A DNA stretch of 64,000 bases, taken from NCBI GenBank assembly GCA_907165275.2, contig OU015660.1, forward strand, positions 6,264,501 to 6,328,500, in the 5' to 3' direction. This DNA comes from Zygaena filipendulae. Taxonomy: Eukaryota; Arthropoda; Insecta; Lepidoptera; Zygaenidae. Below are positions 37,401 to 49,874 of the stretch, in pieces. Position numbers and translations under genes: made by a program. Within the stretch, counting starts at the first letter, position 1; the number at the start of each line of letters is the position of its first letter. Under the pieces are notes generated by a model, which saw only the letters and a list, made by a program, of their open reading frames with translations, was not told the DNA's origin and did not search any database.

Positions 37401-39419
37401 CATAAAGATAGCCGCGTCATATAGTTTGTATAGTGAAATTAGTCACACTTCTAATTTGGAGTTCTATAATTTTGATTGGCAATGTAAAAAGAAAAATAAA
37501 ATCTAAATTGCACTACTAGTCTTTGCGACAGTAAGAATGTTTAAAATCTTTTAAAAAATCCATTTGAAATTTTCTGAACGACTCATCGCTCCAATGATAA
37601 TCATAATAAACAGACACTGTCATAAAGCTAGTATAGTCAGTCAAGCTACATATAGTATCGAGTCAAGAGAGTTTGGGGTCATTCTCAACTATCCCCGTTT
37701 CCGGTAAAAATGGGAGAGACGTACCATACAAAGGGAACTACTTTGTACACACAACTGATACGTATAATTCTTATCAATACCGTTGCATCAATTTTGCAAA
37801 AGCAATAAATAATAATTGATCTCCGAGATTCTTATGCATATTAAATGCAAACACCCACGAGTAGTTGAAGCGACATGGTCACTCTCCTACCGGCGCGGTG
37901 GTCACGTGAATGCCATGAAATGCGCATTGTCTGTCACGCAGAACAAAATGCGAACGACCCTTTGTCCGTTACACATTGCCTACACTGTAGCTATAATATG
38001 CTGTAGTCTGTAAGCCAAACGACTAGCGGAATAGCGTGCTCACAGCTGAAATGTAATGCCCGTGACTTTTGAAGTACGGCGTAGAAACTATTCCACATTA
38101 ACCGATAGCTACACCACATACCTAGGCTAATTACCGATCCTAAATTGTAACTTGGCTATTTTACTAGTTTTCCTGAGAATTTTTTGGTAATTCCAGTAAT
38201 AAATCTTCCAAATGAGTAATCGACTTTCACTTTCAAAAATAAACAAAGCGTGCATTCAAATCCTGATTGTTATGGGTACCTACTCTCTGTGGATAAGAAC
38301 GTATAATTTAGTGAATGGCTCATTAAAAATTGGATGATCACGAACATAGTAAGGTACTGTAGCAATGGCTGTTTGTCGCTTATCTTTTGTTAACCACTCT
38401 CACGCTTCATCGATCTCCACCGATTATTCTAATGATGATAATGCACAAAACTTACTTTTACTTGCGCATGCCATACGATTTGAATAGAAAGCATTGTTGT
38501 CACTTTCTAGTTAGCTATTATTTCAACTTTATGTGTGTGCAATGCCAAAGAAATGTAATATTACGTCCCGTCCGGTGTAGGAAAGAAAAGAAAATAGCGC
38601 GTGTTCTATCGTAGGACTATGTGTGTTTTATAAGTCAGCATCCAAAATAGCTAAACAATTCAGTGCTACACATTCAAAGTGACCATATAATCACCAAGTT
38701 TTCTGATTGTTGTAAGTACTCCGATCTCCGTGTTTAAATTATAACTGAGCACACACGTTGTCACATATCTCGTAGCAAACTGAAAGTGGTCATTGTGAAA
38801 CCTCAACAGTTGATGATAAGGCATTAGGGAAGATCTGTTTGTTAACGTATACCTATTTGACAAACTTTTTGATAATATTGACGAGAATGCTAAGAATCAT
38901 TTGAATGTTTTTGACCTTTTTTGAGTGTACCTATAACTATTTGGATACACGCTGTGCTCTAAATATATCTGCTGTTGACTGTACAAAATATATTATCGTT
39001 TGTATGTTCTGGATGCAGTTCAAACCCACACATGTTATCGACAATAGGTAAGCTGTGCGCGTCCCGGTCGTCGGTGACTTGTTGCAATGGGCAATCGAAA
39101 TTGGTACAGACAGACATTGCAAGTAGGAACGATCCTGGTTGTTTTCGCGGTCCCCACCAGTGTAGAATATAGCCGAGTTACATTTACAACTCGGATGTTA
39201 TGCGGCGAATTCACGCTGATGGGGTTATTATACATACGTTGACCTCCAGTAACGTTCTTCTTTAGGCAATAATAGTTATTTAAATTACTTTTTGTCATGC
39301 CTGTTTATATTTATTTTATTTCTGAATGCTCTTTCAAAAAGCACTCTACGACGCGATCATTCGTCCATGAAATATAATAGATTACAACAAAATTGACTAC
39401 AATCTATGTCATTTAAATA
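34471..39419. other. Non-coding stretch, no confirmed gene
   Basis: No repeats of note. Overlapping open frames occur on both strands around 35930-36384 (up to 109 codons) without recognisable domains. A candidate coding fragment at 35567-35752 is listed separately. The rest is unassigned. Confidence 0.45.
35567..35752 (-). CDS. Unrecognised 61-codon frame, possible exon fragment (doubtful)
   Basis: Minus-strand frame with protein-like composition: MNICCLGCNVRYTILGERQR near the start and ...RWAEDYIIVPMNRQ at the end, with four cysteines and several acidic residues in its second half. An AG at the codon before IRGICAN could be a splice acceptor, which would make this a terminal exon of about 36 residues. 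I do not recognise the family. The + strand of the same DNA is also open for 70 codons (35655-35867), which lowers confidence. It may equally be conserved non-coding DNA. Confidence 0.15.
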   Translation of the reverse strand: MNICCLGCNVRYTILGERQRPSTAQIRGICANTVPFDDTIVGTETLNRWAEDYIIVPMNRQ

Positions 39420-39632
39420 TCCTACTAATATTATAAACGCGAAAGTTTGTAAGTATGCGTATTGATGGATGGATGTTTGTTACTCTTTCACGCAAAAACT
39501 ACTGGTTGGATTTAAATGAAACTTTACAATAATATGGCTTCTACATCAGATTAAAACACAGAGTATTTTTTATCCCGGAATTCCCGCGGGAACTCTGAAA
39601 TTAACGCGGATGAAACCGCGGAGCACAACTAG
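39420..39632 (+). mobile_element. Lep1-like non-autonomous Helitron, full length
   Basis: TCCTACTAATATTATAAACG start, hairpin 'cgcggatgaaaccgcggagc', CTAG at 39629-39632, flanked by A and T. Same subfamily, in opposite orientation, as 49344-49559 ('gtttgtaagtatg', 'aaaaactactgg'). Confidence 0.9.
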
Positions 39633-39633
39633 T

Positions 39634-41632
39634 CCTATATAATATTAATAAATAGCAGTAATGTGCGCTACTAAGTTACTTTATGTTTGTACATTAGATA
39701 AAAGTATGTACTTTACTATATTTCAAGTTTGACTAATCGTAAATTGAAAATAGTATTTTAAACAAAATTTAATAGAATATACGGAAGAACAAAAAAATTG
39801 CAATTGAGATAGGTAGCTGCGAAGAAACTGAATTATAAGTAGGTAAGTAAATACCATAAAACTTCGCCCTTTTGGTCATAAGGCAATTGTATTTGTAAAT
39901 GAAAGCATACTTACCCATTATTAAGTAATCACGAATGTGTAAACTTAATACTCGACGAAAAAACAAGATTTATGCGTGTTCCTCACATTATGATGGAAAG
40001 TAAGTAAATTGAACATAATAAAAATACAATTTGTCAAATTTATCTCCGATGCCTTATTACCTCAACATGAAGCCTCAATATTATGTTTAAATTGGTCTTG
40101 ATTGTGCAACAAACTTTTTGAGAAAATACTTAAATGTTACTTGACAACTTTGTTTTTAATACTGCGTTTGAACAGTGAAACTTTTTTTTTTATTCTAGCT
40201 AATTACAAAAAATCGCAGATCGCACATGGAGGAAGTTTTGCTTACTTTCGGCATCATCAATTATTCAGGAAATGTTTACATACCAAAAACATATTAAGCG
40301 GGTCGTTTATTAACTTATCTAAGTTTAGATGTCGACCGCAACATACGTACTGGTCATTTAGCTAGCCCGCGAGAGTCTAAACTCTAAGGCCCATATTTAT
40401 AAATGCTATACTCAAACTCGATACGCTCTCTAGTGTTTATTAATAGGTACGTTTATTAATAATAATTAAATCATGCTAGACCTCAAACTTAAAAAGGTTA
40501 GCCACCCCCCTGTGTTCTATAAATCTATATAGTAAAAATGAATTTCCAAATGTGTTGCTAAGCGCATAACTTCCAAACGACAGCACCAAATTGGATAATT
40601 GTTTTTTTTTGTGTTCTTTAGTGTCAAGACAAGGTTTATATGTAAGTACCTATAAAAGAAGTTTGGAGTTCCTGCGGGAATTCCGAAACTCACGCGGGTG
40701 AATCTCCGAAATGGTTGGACCGATACTGACCGGACTTTCACTGCTAATTAACTGATGTTATAAGGAATACATTAGGCTACTTTGGAGTTCCTGCGGGAAT
40801 CCCGAAACTCACGCGGGTAAAACCGCGGGGCACTGCTAGTTAAATAATAAACATAAATTTTCTACCAAGTTGCATTCACACCTAGCGCTTCTATTAAGCG
40901 ATATCGTAAACTCGCGAGTAACCGGTATCGATAAGTTAACACTCGCGATCCCGATACTGCTATTATAAGCGCATCAGATATGGTGTCGTCACGCCATAAA
41001 GACATTACCACCTAGTAACACGGTCACATAATTTTTTGATCGCCCAATTTCATTTCGACAGCACACTTATACTTGACTGAGCAATTTTACGTGAGCGTGC
41101 GAAAATACCGGTGATGTTGCGTTCTTAGATATAAAATTTACGATCTGTAATGTAATTTAATTTACCGGTTTAAATATGAATATATTATCTACGCTGTGCC
41201 GTACATTTCTCAGATCGATGTCTCTTTAAACTTGGTTTAATATTTATGTCCATCAAAACAAAGAGCACCGGAAGCGTTTTGAGTCCCTCTAAATGGACCG
41301 AACAAATTATGCTGACTGCGGAAATGAATTTTATTTTTTTGCAGACTTAAACCTTTGCTGTACTTTATTTTCTAGCATTCCGTGTCGTGATTTCGAACGG
41401 CAGTCTCGACTAACACAAATGACTGCAAATCCATTACGGCTATCACTTTTGATCACTTTGCCCCAGTTTGTTCTACTGGATGTCCGCTAATTTATAAGGG
41501 GTATTAATAATTTTCGTATACCCGGGGGTTATGACCCGCCGCTCCCACACATAAATCGCTGGTGGTTGTCGCGTCGTGAGCGCGACTCGGCGCGGCGTCC
41601 CCGAGTTGTGCGCCAGCGCAGCTTCCAGTCCC
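39634..41632. other. Non-coding stretch with one Helitron
   Basis: Helitron at 40524-40839 listed separately. A CpG-rich patch at about 41560-41632 abuts the TIR element. The 87-codon frame at 40102-40365 is unrecognised. Confidence 0.5.
40524..40839 (+). mobile_element. Helitron with doubled 3' cassette
   Basis: Starts TCTATATAGTAAAAATG after an A and ends CTAG (40836-40839) before T. 'ggagttcctgcgggaat' plus 'aaactcacgcgggt' occurs at about 40665-40700 and again at about 40783-40818. Subfamily of 6033-6277. Confidence 0.82.
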
Positions 41633-42238
41633 GACTAGGGTTGCCAGATGGTCGGACCCCACTACGATGGTCACGCAATGGCTTTTTGATTTTTCAAAAT
41701 AATAATAATATTCCACTTCACAACGCACAGATTTACTTACTTGATCCCTCCACAGTAAGCTGTTATTAGCTTGTGTCATGAAAACCAGGCAAGATTTATA
41801 CTACATAGAATTACATACAAATTATACTATAGATATATATTATAAACACGCCCAGACTAGAAAGTGGAACCCTCTGCTCATCACACAAAGTCCACCGCCA
41901 CCAGGAATCGAACCCGGAACCTCTTAATTAGCGGGTAAATATGCATGGTGACCTACTGCGCCAATCGGGTCGTCAATGAATGAATTAGTAGTCTCCCGCC
42001 GTACGGCAAAGTGAAGTAAAGATTTAAGATGGATCTGCTATGGTGTCTCTTCTAGGTTTTAAAAAAACCTAGGTCGAGTTTTTGGACCTTTTCGTTTTGG
42101 ATCTTGAAACGGACGCTTGAGCCGCTCAGGTGACAGTTGGTTACGTAAAATCGTCCAAACAAAAGTAAAATTTTCCAAGTTTATAACGTTAGAGATCATA
42201 GATTGGCAGTAATGCCTGCAGATCTGGCAACCCTAGTC
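41633..42238. mobile_element. TIR-bounded segment with nested SINE
   Basis: GACTAGGGTTGCCAGAT at 41633-41649 has its exact reverse complement at 42222-42238, the signature of a DNA transposon. The 606-bp segment contains the tRNA-derived SINE at 41701-41974 and no transposase. No clear target duplication seen; the superfamily is not assigned. Confidence 0.65.
41701..41974 (-). mobile_element. tRNA-derived SINE
   Basis: The minus strand starts GACGACCCGATTGGCGCAGT (A box) and has an intact B box GGTTCGATTCC (41904-41914). A tRNA-unrelated body follows ('gagggttccactttctagtc'), and the element ends with an (ATT)n tail. Same family as 50832-51084. It would be transcribed by Pol III and mobilised by a partner LINE. 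Confidence 0.85.
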
Positions 42239-44029
42239 CCAACCCCGCTACCAGTGCTACGGTGCATCGTGTTAGCACTGTAATTAAATAGAAGCCTTTG
42301 TTAAATTATTAGTTAGTACTTTGTGAGCAAGCTTACAAGATTGTTTCGCAATTCCATGGTGGTATTTTTATTTCTCCTTTATTGCTTTATTTTTATTAAT
42401 ACTGCTTTACTACTTACATTCACGAATGCAGTCGAAATTACTTCTGATAACGGTTTCTTTACTGCGACAATAATTACGAGGCTTTAATCAACATCCTGTG
42501 TAGATACGTGACCTATATGCCTAAATTTTCATATTAATACCATACTTTTGATGGTATTGTATGTGATTACAATAAAATTGAACGGTTTGAAATGTACTTA
42601 CCTCGGTTATCCGGTAGCAGTTCCGTGACATTTTAGCAACACGATTTTGTAACTGTAAACTTTTAACTTTGCATTTTTTATTTATTTTCACGTTTAAATT
42701 GGATCTATATTTAATCATCCTTCATTTTATCTATATTTAATCATCTTCTTCGAAACTTATACACGCGCGTAAGTTTAAGTGACACTAATCGCCTCAATAT
42801 AATAAATTCCCACTGTTACTTCGCTAACGGCTGGCAAATTAATTATACATGTAATGGATATAGCATTCTCTTCGCAGTTCGCACTCCCTTATTATGCCAG
42901 CTAATTTATAGATATTGTACAAAAACTTGACAACTGTATAGGTAGGTCTATCTGTCTTTTTTTTTTTCTCATTTTGGTTCGCATTTACAAAATATGCAAG
43001 TTATTTAATTTACTAATAAATGAAAGGAAAGTGGCAGATTTATTTTTTAGAAAGAAATGCCGAATTATTGATGTATCTTTATCGAGAGAACGAGTCACGC
43101 CTCACATTAAAAAAGGCTTTATAATTGCATTATTAAGCTTTGATCGAAATGTGTATGGATTAATGATGAGTGACTCCTAAGGAGATAACGCTACGAATTC
43201 GTTAAGTGGTCAATAAACGCAAGATCAAATTGACAATATCCTAACTGTAAGAAACATAAAATTAAAAGAATATATTATATATACTATACGAAAGATACAA
43301 ATAGAGTGTAAGTCTGTCAAAATTATGTTAATACCGCGCGTGTCTTTAGAGATAAACGTGTTATTGTCCTCCGTGAACGAAAACAGAAACTGAATATTAG
43401 ATTATACAGAGTGTTATCCCTGGTGGAAAAAATATATTTCAGTTGGTTTGCCCGTGAAATGTCATAAGATTTTCGTTACGATATTAGAATAGATGTGACA
43501 ATAAATGATTTTCTTTAATCAGCTCTATTTTATGTAAGCATTATTCCATCATATAAATGAAAACAGAAACAGAAATCTGAAATACAGACGGTCAAATATT
43601 CTAAAACTTTGTGATACAATAATATGGCACAAAAAATGTAAACGCAAACTTTTGAAAACTGTTAAATTTGAATTAATTACGTATCTATCTATAGCAAAAT
43701 TATTGAAAATATCAAGTGCAATCTTTTTTCTAATTATATTTATTATATAATTTATTAATTTTTCATTCAACTTTATTTCACCATTTCGTTACATGCTGTA
43801 TAGAGAAAGATAGAAACGTTGTAATCCCGTTTCACTGAAAACATACATAAAATAAATTATTTAAATGTTTATTTTTAAGATTGTGTTTCGTGAATATAAT
43901 GTCAATACTTCCCTTTTTTTAACTTTCGATGGTTAAATATAAATAATCTAAATTTATTATTGGTAAGGACATATTATATTTATATGTATAAATACAACGA
44001 ATGTGACAGTAATAGTAATTTATATAATA
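42239..44029. other. Non-coding, nothing recognised
   Basis: AT-rich sequence with short chance frames only (68 codons at 42974-43180, 73 codons at 43549-43770). No repeat, RNA gene or exon seen. Confidence 0.55.
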
Positions 44030-44258
44030 CTAGCTGTCCCCCGCGGTTTCACCCGCGGTAATTTCGGAGTTCCCGCGGAGGTTGCGGGAAAAAAGTACTG
44101 AGGGTCAGTTCCCAAGGGAATTCTAGGATAAAAACTATCCTATCTTTTAAGTTGGACCATTTTATGAATGGTCACAAAATTTTATAAAAATCCGTTCAGT
44201 AGTTTCGGATTCCATCGCGGACAAACAACGTGACACGTGATTTATATATATTAGACGA
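44030..44258 (-). mobile_element. Helitron, full length
   Basis: Minus strand TCGTCTAATATATATAAATC start and CTAG end (44030-44033), flanked by A and T. Carries the hairpin 'ccgcgggtgaaaccgcgggg' and the same core as 29707-29967. Confidence 0.87.
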
Positions 44259-44259
44259 T

Positions 44260-45437
44260 CGTGAATATTCACGCGAGCTTTTATTGGTACCCAGGGAATT
44301 ATATAAATAAGTAATCATAATTAAAAATCAAACTATGGCATGAGAATGTATTCAATAACGAGGACAGTGAGGTTTTTAACTAGACTCTACTCATTGTTAT
44401 CTAGATATATTTTCCGTTACTTATAACTAAGTCGGGCATATTTCTGGGTTCTGACAAAGAGGGGAGTTTTCTTCACACTTTTTTCTGTTTTTATTTTAAT
44501 CACGTGTCATGTATCTCTATAGAATCAAAGTTAATTAAAAACCGTTTAGAGAATAAATTTGTCAGATGTAGTGAAAGTATACAAAAAAGTTTAGCTGGTA
44601 AGTAATATTGAATGTCAAACGATTTCCGCTCAGTTCAATGACTTATTTTTATTTTTATCGTCATATCTGTAACAATGTGTAAGACGTTCTTTAACACGTA
44701 TTCACAATGTACCATAATTATGATTTTATGCGATTTAATCCAAATAAATCAATTAATTAAACTCACGTTAGATAAGAATTTTAAGTATAAAAGCGGAAAA
44801 CGAGATCTGAGCTCGCGCGGCTCACAATTAGATTTAATTAACTTTTAAAGCCATAAACACATTAAAATACTAAATTTGAAATCATTTACAAGTGTAGTTA
44901 ACATCACAAGTAGCATTTATAAAAATATGTATAGTATTACGGAGTTTTTTTTTTCTTCTCTCTTTGCAAAATAAAACAACAAGTTATATGTTAGCTCAAC
45001 GACCTAAACGAAACTTTGCTCTATGATTTATTATAATAACTCGACAACGTTTACATACGTTCATCTTAATCCAATTAACATTCATTTTTTAATTACACGC
45101 CTTCACATTGCAAAGCAATGTCGGGAATCTATTTTTTAATACAGTTGCTCAAAAAGTGGCGTATTGCAGGGACGTTTAGCGTTCGGGATGTGGGCTATTA
45201 CATACTCGAGCTTTTTGTTTACCTTTCCCGAACTCGTGCGTTCTCTTTGCCAACTGTCAAAAATGGCGACACGACTTTGACACTTTTTGCATTGCGAAAC
45301 GTAGGTTTCGCATTACTAATACGACTAGCGCCATCTCTTGATCACAGTTGGAACTTAGTTAAGTTTGTTGTGTTTTGATATTTTATTAAATTGCTTAATT
45401 TTTTCATAACTGTATTAAAAATAGTTGTTCAGTACAC
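44260..45437. other. Non-coding, unrecognised 86-codon frame
   Basis: The + frame at 45118-45378 lies in a higher-complexity patch containing 'aaaatggcgacacgac', which resembles promoter or repeat DNA more than coding sequence. No domain recognised. Confidence 0.4.
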
Positions 45438-45547
45438 GTGCGGAACCGTCATTGCAACTAGTTCCGACTGTCAACCCTCACCTTCGGCTGCGCCTCGGCT
45501 CGGGTAGACATTTGTCGGAACTCTTTGCAATGACAGGCTTTCCGCAC
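45438..45547. repeat. GC-rich snapback element
   Basis: Arms GTGCGGAA...GTCATTGCAA...AGTTCCGAC pair imperfectly with the reverse complement ending at 45547, around a CpG-rich centre ('cttcggctgcgcctcggctc'). Same architecture as 11312-11424 but a different sequence. Confidence 0.65.
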
Positions 45548-46093
45548 TTATAATGAAATATACTATTTAACACCCATTTAATTGTATTAATGATTTGGGT
45601 TGTAACAAAAAGGCTGGGTTTATCTGTACTCAATCACACAACCGAACGGTTTTCGTATTGTAATTACTGTATATTAGTAAAACATATTGCCTATTAAATT
45701 CGTTCACTTTATTTGTTTCGTCGACCCACAAACATACTTCCGTCAGCGACGCGTTGATTAATATATGCTATTTACAATGGCTTTAATTGTAAATTCTTAT
45801 GGCGTACCTACCTATGCAACTCTATTTGATAGATAGGTAGATAGCAGCCATAAAACCTTATGATGGAGCTGCTATTGCTTGTTCTTCGTTTATCGTTTTG
45901 GAAATATTCTTTATACACCGTACCTGTAGGTAGCAAATGAAAACATTAAATTATGTGACTGTGAACTAGATAGACTATTATAGTTATATAGTCATTAACG
46001 TTATAAATGTGGCTGAAGTTATTATAATTAATAATTAATTTAGATTATTTAACTACCACAAAAACAGAGGATATCGATCAAATGTGTTTTTAA

Positions 46094-46418
46094 TCCTTAC
46101 TAATATTATAAATGCGAAAATGAGTTTGGTTGTTTGTTTATTTGTTATGCTTTCACGGCTAAATGGCTCAACCGATCACCACGAAATTTCGTATACACTT
46201 TGTCAGGGGTACAGAGAAAAACATAGGCTACTTTTTATCCCAGAATTCCCACGGGAACTCGGAAGAAAATTAACGCGGACGAAATTACATTAAATTTTGC
46301 ATATTACCTACACGTTGTCAAAGATAGGTACATAAAAAATATAGCGTACTTTTATCTCGGTACCTATACCCGCGGGATCTCCGAAACTATGGCGGATGAA
46401 ACCGCGGCGAACAGCTAG
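46094..46418 (+). mobile_element. Helitron with duplicated 3' half
   Basis: Starts TCCTTACTAATATTATAAAT after an A and ends CTAG (46415-46418) before T. A first 3' cassette ends near 46287 with a decayed hairpin and no CTAG. A second core ('tacacgttgtcaaagatagg') and intact cassette follow. Confidence 0.8.
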
Positions 46419-47164
46419 TCAATTATTAAGTAAATAAGCGGCTTCATGATAATGAAATATGTGGATTAGAATCCTAATGCCTACATGTAATAACAAGAAA
46501 GTTTGCTTTCTTACTTGATGCTGAATTGCAGTAGGTAATGCATAAAATGTATTTAATGTAAATTCAGAATAGGTATCTGGCCATCAATAATATCTTATCT
46601 GCAAAAGATAACCGATAAGTGTTTAATTGTGCAAGCGAAGTAATAAATTGTGTATTTCCGTACATAGTGCGCCACAACTCGAATCTCTAATGAAGGCGCG
46701 CAATTCAAATCAAGTGATTTATAAGGAGTGAGTTATTTAGCGACGGCGGCACATGGTATATTTATTTATTCAGAGCGCCGCCGCACTGCTCCTGCATTCA
46801 TTCAGTTGAGATAAGTGTAACGAATCTCTGATACTCACCTTCTGGCTCTATGGTTTATTAATAGCCGATCGACCTCTTCACCGTAACCTTAAAATTGCAC
46901 AAGTTTGTTCTTAAGTGTGCCAAATTTTTTGTTTATTTAGATACGTAGTTTAAAAACTGCGATGACTTCATGTGGTCAACTATACGGCGCTATTTGCATA
47001 TTTATAGTAGGTACTGTATATGCAGTTATGCAATTAGTGATAGTGGATTAAGAAATATTAAATTAGGTACCTATAAATAAAAATGTTTATAAATATATTT
47101 TTAATGAATCTAGCTTTTGCCCAGTTTTAGTTGCGTAAATATTGAGGTGATCGCGGAATCTTTT

Positions 47165-47200
47165 TACCCGACTTCCAAAAAAGAGGAGGTTCTCAATACA
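47165..47200 (+). mobile_element. LINE 3' tail fragment
   Basis: 'acccgacttccaaaaaagag' followed by 'gaggttctcaata' matches the tails at 29175-29248 (minus) and 53001-53057. Confidence 0.55.
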
Positions 47201-47536
47201 CGTTATTAAAACCGTTTTCCCTCCATTCCCAAAGAAGTTATTCTTCAAATAATACATGGACAGCTTGTCATACATACATGTATACATAAGTAGTTTTTAA
47301 GTGCTGTGGATTGTGTTAAATAAATATGATAAAATAAATAAAAATATGGCATAATATAATGGCATACATAATACTAAATTATCAAGGTTGCCTTGAAAAA
47401 AATGCTTCTACCAATAAGGCCGCTTTTTTGCCATGAAATATAATAAAAAATCTTTGGTGCAATAAAGTATATTGTATTGTATTGAATAATGATTATTTTT
47501 CATCCAGAGCGTTAGGGATTGCGTTAGAGGAGTGCT

Positions 47537-47562
47537 GTTGATCATAGTGAATCAGGGCCGTA
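47537..47562 (-). mobile_element. Solo terminus of the GGCCCTTATTCACTATGACC family
   Basis: 'gatcatagtgaatcagggcc' is the inverted terminal sequence of the elements at 16302-16912 and 58991-59213. The remainder of the element was not found. Confidence 0.45.
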
Positions 47563-47983
47563 CGTACTCGTAGTAGCAATCTTCAACTAATATTTGCTCG
47601 TTAGAACCAGCGTTCCTTGTCCGGATGGTATCTCTTAACCCCCCTCAATTAGTGCGGTCTGACTATCGCTCTCCAATAACCCGAAACTGTTGCATAAACG
47701 GGTAAGAGTCCCGCATTCGTGACGCGACGGACGAGCCAATTGAGTGTACTCTTAATTAGCTGTTACTATAAATTTTAAATACGGTGATAAGGTCCCGTTG
47801 TGCGCTCACCGAGAGCACTGTTCGCTCACTAATGGTGCTTCGAGAATTAAGTTTAATTCATTCTTCCTCGCCGAACATTACAGGAGCTAATTTACTCAAA
47901 AAGAGAATTGGAACAGCCGCAAAAAGAATGCGCTGACGCAAAAGGCAAAAGGAAATATCGTTAAATCTCGTTGCTCATATATA

Positions 47984-48220
47984 TGGACATAGATAAGCAA
48001 TAGTGTGTTAACCCACACGGGAGAAATTTTGAGTAAATCGTGTTTTAAAATTATAGCGCCATTTGTGTCAAAATTTTTTTATGTTCAACATATTGTTACA
48101 TATTTAAACAATGTAATAAAGTAAACACATAATTAAAAAACGTTTTCTAGCTCGCAATAAATCGTTCTGTTTCAACAACTTAATTTTGTGGGTTAACATG
48201 TTATTGCTTATCTGCGTTCA
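47984..48220 (+). mobile_element. TIR element (MITE), uninterrupted copy
   Basis: TGGACATAGATAAGCAATA start and TATTGCTTATCTGCGTTCA end, with subterminal GTTAACCCAC pairing, flanked on both sides by TATATA. 237 bp. Matches 9293-9766 without its insert and gives that insert's empty site at 48180-48182. Confidence 0.82.
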
Positions 48221-48559
48221 TATATAGGTACGAGTAGAAGCAAAGCTGCAATTTCATTGATCCGAACGTGATAAAAAATGGTATTTGAGATACAGATTAT
48301 AATATCGTTCAAAGCAAGTGGCGTCTTAGTTACTTGTCATGCCTTTTTAAGTCTTATCATTTGTAACTGTCAAATTGTCTCTCGGAGTTTTAACTCGCGT
48401 ATACCGTTCTCAACTACGAAAATATAACATACTTACTTGAAAAGCGTTAATTGAAAAATTGTTTCGTAAGTAAATTGTTACTGGCTCTGCTTGCGCTTAA
48501 GTTAATAACGATTACTAAAGACTTCTGCGAATAGTTTCAACTGTGCGACGAGTTTGCGT

Positions 48560-48800
48560 CATAATCGTTAGGCGGGCGGGCCGACGCGTGCACACCGCCC
48601 ATGCAATTTATTCCGAGCCGCCTTGGAAGACGAGCGCATAGATGTGTCCGCCGCAGTTTGCGACGGCAACTTTTGTTTATGTTACTGTTTACTCAACATA
48701 AATGGAATGAAACTCGCCGACTGCGCCGCCCGATAACGGAGTGTTTTGTCTGTAATTAAGAGCGGCAATAGCAGGTCAGCCGAGCGCTCGCGCATTACCA
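48560..48800. promoter_or_regulatory. CpG-rich single-copy block
   Basis: High-complexity CpG-rich DNA ('ggcgggcgggccgacgcgtg', 'actgcgccgcccgataacgg') without a long frame, about 1.5 kb upstream of the first Atg16 exon in view. May be a conserved enhancer or internal promoter; function not demonstrable here. Confidence 0.3.
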
Positions 48801-49343
48801 CAGAGTTATGGAGACATTTTGAACATGTCGGGAATGTTTAACTGCAAACCTGTCATGTTTGGTATAAACGGCCCCTCCAATAAATCTGCCGCGACGTGGC
48901 TTCATGATTTCGTTGTGAAGGTTTTTTAATTATGATAATTAATAGTCAAAGCGAACTGTTTGAATTTAACCGTGACTATAAAACTCTATATGAAAATATT
49001 TATCTTGTATAAGAGTTGTATAAATCTGAAAGCTGAGCAATGGGTTCTCACAGTTTGACTTCTAATTGTGTGCACTTAAGATGCAAATAAGCGGTACATT
49101 TGGTTTACCTTCGTGCGCCATTAGTTTTAAGAGTATTTAAGGGTGTACTTGTCTGAAGCTATGCTCGAAGAGAGATCACGACACTGTAAACTGTGGACAA
49201 TAATCGTTCATTGAGTCGCGGCACGACGGGAGCCGCGTGTTAATGCATGTCGAACGTCAAATGCCTGGCGGCTTATTCCGATCGCGTTACGTGTAAAACT
49301 AAAAAAAAACCACCAATATACTCAACCACTTAATATTTTACTA

Positions 49344-49559
49344 CTAGTTGTGACCCGCGGTTTCACCCGCGTTGATTTCAAAGTTCCCGCGGGAATTCCG
49401 GGATAAAAAGTACCCTATGTGTTAATCTAATGTATAAGCTATATTATTGTAAAGTTTAATTTAAATCCATCCAGTAGTTTTTGCGTGAAAAAGTAACAAA
49501 CATCCCTCCAATCCATTCATACATACTTACAAACTTTCGCGTTTATAATATTAGTAGGA
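49344..49559 (-). mobile_element. Lep1-like non-autonomous Helitron, full length
   Basis: Minus strand TCCTACTAATATTATAAACG start, hairpin, CTAG end (49344-49347), flanked by A (49343) and T (49560). Closely matches 39420-39632 in inverted orientation 10 kb apart. Confidence 0.9.
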
Positions 49560-49804
49560 TAATATCATAAAAATAATACAAACCTAAAATTTATATCAAC
49601 ATAAAGTTAATAAAGTAGAGCTTATCTAAACTAAAATGACACGCCCCACTACTCAATAATCAGTTTTAGATGTTCGATATCATGTATTGATAATATCTCT
49701 TTAATAGTTTGAGTGCGGCGACACTATGAGGCAACTGAGGACGAATGGCAAGACCAGATTTATGTGTCGTATCGATATTTAAACGGTTGTGCGTGTGCAT
49801 ACGG

Positions 49805-49805
<1 letters not shown>

Positions 49806-49855
<50 letters not shown>

Positions 49856-49874
49856 GTGTGTGTTGTGTGTGTGA
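49806..49874 (+). repeat. (TG)n microsatellite
   Basis: A perfect TG tract to 49854, then two TTG interruptions. It yields an artificial VCVCVC/HTHTHT frame on the two strands. Lies about 430 bp upstream of an Atg16 exon. Confidence 0.97.

Larger units (their letters stand above)
45548..49343. other. Non-coding stretch, no Atg16 exon found
   Basis: Searched by eye for upstream WD40 or coiled-coil exons of Atg16 and found none. Repeats inside are listed separately. The CpG-rich block 48560-48800 is the most unusual single-copy sequence. Confidence 0.45.

Noticed and set aside
41904..41914. Functional tRNA gene
   Set aside because: Has tRNA-like A and B boxes but no full cloverleaf; the same sequence recurs with a shared body, so it is a SINE.
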